Of a DNA stretch of 12,075 bases, positions 1 through 5,698 are shown piece after piece. The stretch spans positions 1 to 12,075 of the forward strand of contig JAEZHK010000034.1 of assembly GCA_023416655.1 (NCBI GenBank), given 5' to 3'. The notes under the pieces were generated by a model, which saw nothing but the letters and a program-made list of their open reading frames with translations, was not told the origin of the DNA and searched no databases. The DNA is from Bacillota bacterium (GTDB lineage Bacteria; Bacillota; Clostridia; Christensenellales; Aristaeellaceae). Every line of letters begins with the position of its first letter. Position 1 is the stretch's first letter. The translations under genes were made by a program, and so were the position numbers.

Positions 1-282
1 GCAAAAGGCTGCAGGGAAAGCTGCGGCGAGATCTACTATGTGCATGCTTTCAGGGATGCGCAAGGCCTTCATCCGGTGCGCCTTTTCAATGGCGCTTCCT
101 ACAGGATGCTCAAACACACCGGTTGCCGGTTGGAAGGCGCGTTCCCGCAGTGCGTCGTCAATGCCGACGGGTTTGACGTAGTTCTGTCGATCAGGATCGT
201 CCGCTGGGAGATCCAATCCGCTCTGCCAAAGACGCGAGATTTCCTGAGTGCCAAAGGAATGTCCATGGAGGCGCCCGCATGA
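1..282 (+). CDS. C-terminal part of an unrecognised protein, possibly a degenerate LytTR-type DNA-binding domain
   Basis: The frame is open from base 1 to the TGA at 280-282, so the gene starts left of the window; the ATG at 40 is not assumed to be the start. The visible 93 residues contain a beta-rich pattern (IYYVHAFRD, then HPVRLFNGASYRM, then VVLSIRIVRWEI, then ALPKTRDFL). This loosely follows the order of a LytTR domain, whose usual landmarks are an IxYIE strand, an HRSYIVN segment and a final IPVSR. The HRSYIVN signature is missing, so the match is weak. Its TGA overlaps the ATG of the following sensor gene (ATGA, 279-282), which predicts translational coupling and a shared transcript. 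A regulator paired with a sensor would make sense, but the family assignment is a guess. Confidence 0.5.
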   Translation, partial: AKGCRESCGEIYYVHAFRDAQGLHPVRLFNGASYRMLKHTGCRLEGAFPQCVVNADGFDVVLSIRIVRWEIQSALPKTRDFLSAKGMSMEAPA

Positions 283-2813
283 AGCGTTCCATTCGCACCA
301 AGCTGATCCGGACATTCATGCTGCTTCTCGGCGCAGCGCTCGCCCTGTCCATCGCTTTCACCTTCACGGGCATGCGCTTCCTTCGGGACACCGCCCGGTT
401 GAGTGAGGAGCAACTCGGTGCCCACGTCTCCAAGAGCAGCCGCGACATGCTGGTGGACCAGGCGCTGAACGCGGCCACCAGCTTCATCGCCGAAAAAGCG
501 ATGACCATCAATCAGACGCTTAATTCCTTTGTGCAGACCTCGGCGGAGATGGCCGCCTATGTGGCGTATCTCTACGAGCATCCGGACCGGTACCCAGCCC
601 TTCCCGTGCCCACGCCGGATGAACTGGTCGCGGAGGGAAAGGCCGACGGCCCGACACTTCACTACCTGCCCGCCACAAGCGATGTTCAGGGCATTTTGGC
701 GCAGGCTGAAAACGCGCTGCTCGGAAATCTCGAAGGCATGTTTTCCGTCATGCTTTCAAACACTCCGGAAATCAACAGCATTTACACCGCCCATGAATCC
801 GGCGCAAACATCGGCTATGACCGGTATGCCGCGGACAAGGCCGGGTTGGGGGCGTTCGACTGCCGCAATCTTCCATGGTATACGGCCGTCAAAAAGACGC
901 GCGCATTGTACATCTCCAAGGCATATTCCGACAGTTTCAATCGCGGTTTGACGGTTACGCTGGCCCAGCCCATTGAGGTGAACGGCGAATTCAACGGCGT
1001 TCTCGGCGTGGACATCCTGATTGAACGCATCAACGACGAAATTTTGAATACCCACTATGGCGCGGGCGGCTACGCGATGCTGTTTGACAGCGACGGCGAT
1101 GTCGTCTCCGCTCGCGGCCTGACCGAGCGCAACAACAGCGCCGAGAACTTCCTGGGAGCCGAAGCGCGGGCCGTACTGGAGGCGATGAAATCCAACGAGC
1201 GCGGCTTCATCCAAAGCACCATAGACCAACAGGCCGTATACATTCTTTACGCGCCGGTTCCCGTTACCGGCTGGAAGCTGACCGTCGTCATGCCGGTCAA
1301 CGAAATACTGCGCCCAGCGGACGCGTCTGATCAGACAATCCGTTCGATGAGCGAAAGTACGCTAAGCGGTATGGATGGCATCATCAACAGGCTCTATGTC
1401 CTCATGCTTTTCGTGTTCCTCACGCTGACGGCGGTCTTTATCGCCATCGTCAGAGGCGTCTGCAACCGCATCGCGCAGCCAATTTTGAAGCTCTCTGGGG
1501 ATGTGCGCCGCGCGGGTGACGGCAACCTGGACTATCGCTCCGACATCCATTCCGGAGATGAGATTGAGCTGCTCAGCACGAGCTTTGAGCGCATGACCGC
1601 TTCGCTCCGGGCGTATATCGACAACCTCACGCGGGTTACTGCGGAAAAGGAGCGAATCGGCGCGGAGCTGAGCATCGCAACCAGGATACAGGCCAGCATG
1701 CTGCCCTGTATCTTCCCACCCTTCCCCAACCGCCCAGAATTCGATATTTATGCAATGATGGTTCCAGCCAAAGAGGTCGGCGGAGACTTCTATGATTTTT
1801 TTATGGTGGACGAGGATCATCTCGCGGTGGTTATCGCGGACGTATCCGGCAAGGGCATCCCTGCCGCACTGTTTATGATGACGACTAAGACGCTGATCAA
1901 GACGCTGGCACTCAAGGGCATATCGCCCGCGCAGGTGCTTGATGAGGCAAACGCGCGGCTTTGCGAGAACAACGAAGCCGACATGTTTGTCACCGCGTGG
2001 ATTGGCATCCTGACGATCTCCTCCGGCAAATTCGTATTCGCCAATGCCGGCCATAACGCACCTCTAATCCGACGAAAGGGCGAGAGCTTCGTGACGCTTA
2101 AAACGCGTCCGGGCTTTGTATTGGCGGGCATGGAAGGAACGCGCTATCGTCAGGCCGAAACGGTAATCCTGCCCGGGGACATGCTCTACCTCTATACCGA
2201 CGGCGTCACGGAAGCAACCAATCCTCAGGAGATCCTTTATGGCGAAGACCGGCTCAAACAGGCGCTCGAAGCGTGCTATACAAAAAACCTCAAGGAATTC
2301 CTGAGCGGCGTGAAGGCGGAACTCGATGCCTTCGCAGACGGAGCGGCGCAGTTTGATGATATTACGATGCTGGTACTGCGAGTGGACAAAAACATGCAAA
2401 GCGGCGAAAAGCGCTTGACCGTTACGGCCAGGGCCGATCAACTGGGAGAGGTTCTCGCGTTTCTGGATCATGAGATTCCATCCAGCAACTACCCGGCAAA
2501 GGCTCGCATGCAGCTTTCCCTTGCGGCGGAGGAGGCATTTATCAACATCGCCCGTTACGCCTACGCGCCCGGGGAAGGCAGGGTCGACATCTCTCTGCGC
2601 GTTTCGGAAAATCCTCCAGTCGCGACGCTTACCTTCTCCGACAGCGGCGTTCCGTTCAATCCCCTTGAAAAGCCGGATCCGGACGTTACTCTCTCGGTCG
2701 GAGACCGGGAGATTGGCGGCCTGGGCATCTATATAATCAAAAAGAATGTAGACGAGGTGCGCTATCATTACGGCGGCAAGAATGTGCTGACTCTTACCAA
2801 AACCCTTTGGTGA
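279..2813 (+). CDS. Membrane-bound sensor: Cache-like domain, HAMP, SpoIIE-type PP2C phosphatase, RsbW-like ATPase
   Basis: This 844-residue protein should convert an outside signal into Ser/Thr dephosphorylation in a partner-switching (anti-sigma/anti-anti-sigma) pathway. One membrane segment lies at about 12-32. An extracytoplasmic region at about 35-365 looks like a double-Cache sensor (LPWYTAVKKT at 198-207, GVLGVDILIERI at 240-251). A second membrane segment is at about 372-392, a HAMP linker at 393-447 and a short helical linker to 475. The PP2C/SpoIIE domain (about 478-702) keeps its metal-binding motifs: GGDFYD 501-506, ADVSGKG 520-526, YTDGVTEA 639-646 and FDDIT 692-696. A GHKL ATPase domain (about 715-844) shows the N-box EEAFIN (751-756), DSGVPFNP (788-795) and GGLGIYII (813-820). 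The start is supported by GGAGG at 267-271, seven bases upstream, and by the ATGA overlap with the preceding gene. The substrate is probably a STAS-domain protein, but none is visible here. Confidence 0.9.
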   Translation: MKRSIRTKLIRTFMLLLGAALALSIAFTFTGMRFLRDTARLSEEQLGAHVSKSSRDMLVDQALNAATSFIAEKAMTINQTLNSFVQTSAEMAAYVAYLYEHPDRYPALPVPTPDELVAEGKADGPTLHYLPATSDVQGILAQAENALLGNLEGMFSVMLSNTPEINSIYTAHESGANIGYDRYAADKAGLGAFDCRNLPWYTAVKKTRALYISKAYSDSFNRGLTVTLAQPIEVNGEFNGVLGVDILIERINDEILNTHYGAGGYAMLFDSDGDVVSARGLTERNNSAENFLGAEARAVLEAMKSNERGFIQSTIDQQAVYILYAPVPVTGWKLTVVMPVNEILRPADASDQTIRSMSESTLSGMDGIINRLYVLMLFVFLTLTAVFIAIVRGVCNRIAQPILKLSGDVRRAGDGNLDYRSDIHSGDEIELLSTSFERMTASLRAYIDNLTRVTAEKERIGAELSIATRIQASMLPCIFPPFPNRPEFDIYAMMVPAKEVGGDFYDFFMVDEDHLAVVIADVSGKGIPAALFMMTTKTLIKTLALKGISPAQVLDEANARLCENNEADMFVTAWIGILTISSGKFVFANAGHNAPLIRRKGESFVTLKTRPGFVLAGMEGTRYRQAETVILPGDMLYLYTDGVTEATNPQEILYGEDRLKQALEACYTKNLKEFLSGVKAELDAFADGAAQFDDITMLVLRVDKNMQSGEKRLTVTARADQLGEVLAFLDHEIPSSNYPAKARMQLSLAAEEAFINIARYAYAPGEGRVDISLRVSENPPVATLTFSDSGVPFNPLEKPDPDVTLSVGDREIGGLGIYIIKKNVDEVRYHYGGKNVLTLTKTLW

Positions 2814-3145
2814 TCGAGACCGAAAGATTGTGTAGTCGTTTTTCCAACTCCTGCGCGTCTTCCAGGGACATGAACCAGTCGGTGTTCAGGCTTTCGTCGC
2901 TCAGGCTCCCGTTGAACGTTTCGATGTACGCGTTGTCCATCGGCGTTCCCGGTCTCGAGTAGACCAGAGCCACCTTGTTGAAGTACGCCCTGGCATCAGC
3001 GCCTTCGAAATGAACTCCGGGCTGTTATCCACCTTGATCCGCTTTGGCAGCCCTCGCGCTTCCTTAAGCCCGTTAGCACCAAGCTGACCTTCTCGCCGGT
3101 GATCGCCTCGTCCACATGGATCTCCTGGCACTTCCGAATGGCTTT
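2814..3145 (-). pseudogene. Decayed IS3-family transposase (OrfB, rve integrase core) fragment
   Basis: Read on the minus strand, three frames together rebuild the C-terminal half of an IS3-type DDE transposase. The first piece is CQEIHVDEAITGEKVSLVLTGL. The next is KEARGLPKRIKVDNSPEFIS, which holds the second catalytic Asp in the VDN at about 3012-3035. It continues as ARAYFNKVALVYSRPGTP and MDNAYIETFNGSL, with the catalytic Glu in the segment at 2908-2940. The last pieces are DWFMSLEDAQ and a weak DYTIFRSRSP, matching the usual DYNxxRPHSSL end. Frame changes fall near 3065-3070, 2993-2997 and 2838-2845. The N-terminal half, OrfA and recognisable terminal inverted repeats are missing. This is an inactive scar. 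Its left edge meets the stop codon of the sensor gene. Confidence 0.85.
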
Positions 3146-3291
3146 CAGTATATCACTTCTCTCTCATTTCGCGAGGACAACTTCTTCTGTTGTCAGGTCA
3201 ACAATGTCCTGTAGCGCAAGTAAAAAAAGGGTTCAGGATTAATCCCACACGGATATGAGAGGCCCCACGACGCCGTGGTACGCTATCCCCG

Positions 3292-3320
3292 GTACTCCAT
3301 GAAACATAGAGTACTCCATG
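3292..3320. repeat. Direct repeat, two copies of GTACTCCATG
   Basis: Two identical 10-base copies lie at 3292-3301 and 3311-3320, with their starts 19 bases apart. They sit between the IS3 scar and the repressor gene. No function is evident; a binding site or a trace of insertion or slippage is possible. Confidence 0.5.
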
Positions 3321-3337
3321 GACATGCATTATTTAAA

Positions 3338-3379
3338 CGCCCGCCGCGCGCCGTCGCGCTGGGGCTTGGGCTGCGGGCG
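3338..3379. repeat. GC-rich inverted repeat CGCCCGC / GCGGGCG
   Basis: The arms at 3338-3344 and 3373-3379 are perfectly complementary and enclose 28 bases that are themselves GC-rich. It lies about 60 bases beyond the stop of the minus-strand repressor and could act as that gene's terminator, but there is no T-run on either side, so a terminator call is weak. Confidence 0.3.
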
Positions 3380-3440
3380 CTGGTGGGATTCGAGCTAGAA
3401 CGTCAGTAACTCAATGATCCGATTTGCATTCGAGGCGTTC

Positions 3441-3887
3441 TCATGTTTTCATTATGAAATTCAGGCCTAGTAGCCAATCCGCACTAATTTTGAAGTAGAG
3501 GCAATACCGCGCAAGCGACTCAAGATCGATAGGCGTATGTGCCTTCTCATGCTCCAGAATCCTTTCAGCATCAATTCCAAGTGATCTAGAAAGTTCTTCA
3601 ACTGTTATACCTTTGCTTTCACGCAGATACTTCAGCCGACCCGGAACGCTTCCCAACTCATCTCCTATCAAGATGCTATCAAAATCAACATCCTCATCGA
3701 TCAAGTCCATGGGGCTCATCTTAAGAGCTATCGACAGAAGGGCAACCTTATCTCGCCCCATGTTCTTTATCTTGCCGATCTCCCATTTCCGTACGGTGCT
3801 CTTCCCGACGCCAACCTTTTCTCCTACTTGCTCAAGCGTGAGACCCAGTTCAAGGCGACGCTGTTTGATTTTTTCCTGCACCGTCAT
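3441..3887 (-). CDS. XRE-family repressor with two tandem helix-turn-helix domains
   Basis: This 148-residue cytoplasmic protein probably represses the divergent recombinase and itself. The first Cro/CI-type HTH spans about residues 5-60 (IKQRRLELGLTLEQVGEKV, then GVGKSTVRKWEIGKI, with KSTVRKWE as the recognition helix). A more divergent HTH lies at about 83-142 (LKYLRESKGITVEELSRSLGI). Phage CI repressors usually carry an S24/LexA-like self-cleaving domain after the HTH. Here a second HTH takes that place, so RecA-driven self-cleavage is not expected. The start at 3887 is backed by GGGGGTGA at about 3892-3899, with ATG following four bases later. The gene is visibly poorer in GC than the sensor and esterase genes, which fits transfer with a mobile element. 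Operator-like palindromes lie directly upstream. Confidence 0.85.
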   Translation of the reverse strand: MTVQEKIKQRRLELGLTLEQVGEKVGVGKSTVRKWEIGKIKNMGRDKVALLSIALKMSPMDLIDEDVDFDSILIGDELGSVPGRLKYLRESKGITVEELSRSLGIDAERILEHEKAHTPIDLESLARYCLYFKISADWLLGLNFIMKT

Positions 3888-3917
3888 ACTGTCACCCCCG
3901 ATAGTTCACTTTTATTG

Positions 3918-3946
3918 ATTATACGTCAAGGGTGTCTTAAAAGCAA
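3918..3946 (-). promoter_or_regulatory. Predicted promoter of the repressor gene
   Basis: On the minus strand a perfect TATAAT occurs at 3923-3918. A weak -35 candidate, TTGCTT, lies 17 bases upstream at 3946-3941. Transcription would start near 3911, about 25 bases before the repressor ATG. The degenerate operator copy at 3932-3947 covers the -35 and spacer, which suggests autoregulation. Confidence 0.5.
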
Positions 3947-3947
3947 C
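3932..3947. promoter_or_regulatory. Operator-like site 1 (degenerate)
   Basis: GTGTC-TTAAAA-GCAAC: the left arm matches the shared GTGTC-N6-GACAC pattern, while the right arm has two mismatches. It overlaps the predicted -35 region of the repressor promoter. Confidence 0.4.
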
Positions 3948-3970
3948 TGCATATTCTACAGGAAAAACCA

Positions 3971-3986
3971 GTGTACTTTAGGACAC
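3971..3986. promoter_or_regulatory. Operator-like site 2
   Basis: GTGTA-CTTTAG-GACAC differs from a perfect arm by one base. It overlaps the candidate -35 of the rightward promoter, so a bound repressor would block the recombinase transcript. Confidence 0.65.
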
Positions 3987-4008
3987 TTTCCGATCGACTG
4001 CGTATATA
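3980..4008 (+). promoter_or_regulatory. Candidate rightward promoter for the recombinase gene
   Basis: A TATATA -10 candidate lies at 4003-4008 and AGGACA (four of six matches to TTGACA) at 3980-3985, with 17-base spacing. Operator-like sites 2 and 3 sit on its -35 and just past its predicted start. Individually weak; the operator placement raises confidence. The leader to the TTG start would be about 185 bases. Confidence 0.35.
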
Positions 4009-4026
4009 TCAGGTGATATGATGATA

Positions 4027-4042
4027 GTGTCCTTTGGGACAC
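4027..4042. promoter_or_regulatory. Operator-like site 3 (perfect arms)
   Basis: GTGTC-CTTTGG-GACAC is a perfect 5-bp dyad with a 6-base centre, lying about 10-15 bases past the predicted start of the rightward transcript. Confidence 0.65.
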
Positions 4043-4114
4043 GGCGCTCGGTGACCAGTCATCTCGTTGACACCCACCCAGGCGTCCTGTCCACCAGGAA
4101 ACACCTGCCCCGAG

Positions 4115-4130
4115 GTGTCTTTTATGACAC
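4115..4130. promoter_or_regulatory. Operator-like site 4 (perfect arms)
   Basis: GTGTC-TTTTAT-GACAC is a second copy with perfect arms, inside the leader of the recombinase gene, 72 bases before the preferred TTG start. It could act as a roadblock, or could be a recombinase arm-binding site. Confidence 0.6.
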
Positions 4131-4185
4131 AACATGGAGTAGCATGCGACAGCGGTTTCCGGAGATTCGTACTCATCACTTACGC

Positions 4186-4194
4186 AAAGGGGGG
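4186..4194 (+). promoter_or_regulatory. Ribosome-binding site that decides the recombinase start
   Basis: AAAGGGGGG lies seven bases before the TTG at 4202. The earlier in-frame candidates, TTG 4067 and ATG 4124, have no comparable site, and the ATG lies inside operator-like site 4. Confidence 0.6.
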
Positions 4195-4201
4195 CCCAAC
4201 C

Positions 4202-5473
4202 TTGAAGAAACGCTTTACGACCCTGCGCTGTGCGCTTATGGAGAACGGGACGACGCAGCATGCTCTCGCGCATGATCTTGGTCTGTCCCCATCATGCCTA
4301 TCAAAACGGTTCACCGGAAAGGTACCATGGACGACGCAGGAAGCCTATTCCGTGCTTCGGTTATTGAACCGACCAGATTCGGAGCTGCAGCTGTATTTCC
4401 CGCGGGACGGCGTGAGCAAGTCAGTCCACGGCTGTGAGCTCAACAAAGAAACCCTAACAAAGCATCAGCTTGAGCCTTTCCCTAGAGCCACCAGCGGAAG
4501 GCACACCCGGATTTCGGCGCCAGTAATGCTTGGCGCAGCCACGCCTGATAAGAGGATGCTACTGGCTGACTACTCGCTAAACTGGTTGGAGACGTTCAAG
4601 CGGGGCAAGATCCGGCCCAGCTCCTACGAGCGGTACCAGTTCTGCTTGCAGCTCTTATGCAAGGACGAGATTGCCCATCTGGACATCAGGGAGATCCGGC
4701 TGGAGCATGTCCAGGGGTACGTCAATCGGTTGGAGGACATGAGCGCGTCCACCATCAAAAAGCAGAAGCTGCTCTTGAGCCAGGTGCTGGAGCATGCGGT
4801 GCTAACCGAAGTGATCCTGCGCAACCCCGTGCAGGGCGTACAGATGCCAGCCATGAGTCACAACACCCGGCTGATCTTTCCATACGAAAAAGACGAGCAG
4901 GAGAAGCTGGTTGCCGCCTTCACTGAAGAGAAAAATGTCGGACCTCGCCTCCGCTATGGTTTTGGATGCGTCCTCATCTTGGAGACCGGCCTCCGTGCCG
5001 GCGAGGCTCTCGCGCTTGAGTGGTCCGACATCGACGAGGAGAGGCGGCTCCTGAAGGTCAGCAAGAACATGGTCCGCGTTGACGGCAAGAACCTCGTCCA
5101 TAGGGCCACTAAGACGGCGTCCGGTAAGCGAACAATCCCCCTCAACACTAGGGCAATGGAGGCCGTGCAGCACCTCAAGGCCCAGCAGGTAGAGGGCTGC
5201 CCCTTCGTGTTCGCCACCCAGACCGGGGAGCACGTTAGCTACAGGCACCTGCTGGCCACGATGGAGAAGGCCTGCGATTCGGCGAACGTGGAGCACCGAG
5301 GTCTGCACGCCCTCCGGCATTCCTTCGCCAGCAACCTGTACGCACGAGGCGTGGAGATCAAGGTTATCTCTAAACTGTTAGGGCACGCCAGCACGCAGAT
5401 CACATACGACAGGTACGTTCACCTGTTCGAGGGTGACCTCGACGATACGCTCCGGCAAGCGGTTGGGGCATAA
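4202..5473 (+). CDS. Tyrosine recombinase (phage/ICE integrase) with an N-terminal Cro/CI-like HTH domain
   Basis: This protein of 423 residues should cut and rejoin DNA at attachment sites to integrate or excise its element. Residues 1-70 form a compact HTH domain of the small phage Cro/CI-like type (LKKRFTTLRCALMENGTTQ, HALAHDLGLSPSCLSKRF, VPWTTQEAYSVLRLL, ending in LQLYFPRDG). A linker follows to about 115. A SAM-like core-binding domain lies at about 118-215 and the catalytic domain at about 230-420. Catalytic residues are visible: Arg265 (TGLRAGEAL), Lys at 304 or 309 (TKTASGKR), His369 and Arg372 (LHALRHSF), His395 (LLGH) and the nucleophile Tyr405 (ITYDRYVHL). The TTG start is chosen because of AAAGGGGGG at 4186-4194 and because the HTH homology begins there; an open frame continues up to 4067. 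The gene is divergent from the repressor and probably controlled by it. Confidence 0.88.
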   Translation: MKKRFTTLRCALMENGTTQHALAHDLGLSPSCLSKRFTGKVPWTTQEAYSVLRLLNRPDSELQLYFPRDGVSKSVHGCELNKETLTKHQLEPFPRATSGRHTRISAPVMLGAATPDKRMLLADYSLNWLETFKRGKIRPSSYERYQFCLQLLCKDEIAHLDIREIRLEHVQGYVNRLEDMSASTIKKQKLLLSQVLEHAVLTEVILRNPVQGVQMPAMSHNTRLIFPYEKDEQEKLVAAFTEEKNVGPRLRYGFGCVLILETGLRAGEALALEWSDIDEERRLLKVSKNMVRVDGKNLVHRATKTASGKRTIPLNTRAMEAVQHLKAQQVEGCPFVFATQTGEHVSYRHLLATMEKACDSANVEHRGLHALRHSFASNLYARGVEIKVISKLLGHASTQITYDRYVHLFEGDLDDTLRQAVGA

Positions 5474-5478
5474 GTGGG

Positions 5479-5529
5479 AATTGATAAGGAGGACGGTTTC
5501 ACCTGATCGTGAAACCGTCCATCAATTTT
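5479..5529 (+). terminator. Long hairpin after the recombinase gene, likely intrinsic terminator
   Basis: A perfect 12-bp stem joins GGACGGTTTCAC (5491-5502) and GTGAAACCGTCC (5509-5520) around a 6-base loop. Outside it, AATTGAT (5479-5485) pairs with ATCAATT (5521-5527), leaving a 5-base bulge on the left. TTTT (5526-5529) closes the structure on the plus strand. It starts six bases after the recombinase stop and lies between convergent genes, so it could also stop the minus-strand esterase transcript. An attachment-site role cannot be excluded. Confidence 0.65.
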
Positions 5530-5698
5530 CTGGGACTTGCTTCGCACGTTTACCAATTGGGTATCGCGGATCAGCTTGTGTTCCCCCTCTCCGCTGTCAT
5601 GGGCAGGGGAAAAGAACTCTATCTGGATCCGGGCTTACCGTTAGGCTTCTCCGCGCCATCATACGCCTGCATTCTGCCGATACCGAAGTGTAGGTACA
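5530..5698. other. Gene-free stretch between the hairpin and the esterase gene
   Basis: No supported gene is seen here. An open frame that could begin with GTG at 5509 runs through this stretch, but it has no well-spaced ribosome site, starts inside the hairpin arm and continues antisense into the esterase gene. I found no obvious direct repeat shared with the left flank that would mark attachment sites. Confidence 0.4.

Larger units (their letters stand above)
3146..3440. other. Gene-free stretch between the IS3 scar and the repressor gene
   Basis: No convincing coding sequence is seen in these 295 bases. On the minus strand bases about 3166-3225 read LALQDIVDLTTEEVVLAK before a stop, which could be more decayed transposon sequence, but I cannot place it. 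Small structures include a 5-bp hairpin CCACG/CGTGG (3265-3278), a 10-bp direct repeat (3292-3301 and 3311-3320) and a GC-rich inverted repeat (3338-3379). Confidence 0.5.

Noticed and set aside
3366..3405. tRNA-like TTCGA segment near 3390, considered as a tRNA attachment site
   Set aside because: The bases around GGGATTCGAGCT do not form a T-arm stem or an acceptor stem, and no cloverleaf could be assembled on either strand.
4067..4072. TTGACA as a -35 box for the recombinase
   Set aside because: No -10 like sequence lies 16-18 bases downstream; the region there is GC-rich.
4067..4201. Upstream extension of the recombinase from TTG 4067 or ATG 4124
   Set aside because: No ribosome site is seen at either. 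The extension runs through operator-like site 4, and the protein similarity begins at the TTG at 4202 behind AAAGGGGGG.
4018..4275. Plus-strand open frame across the operator region and recombinase start
   Set aside because: AGGTGA lies too close to its ATG, the product is unrecognisable and it overlaps both operators and the recombinase HTH domain in another frame. A short leader peptide remains possible but unsupported.
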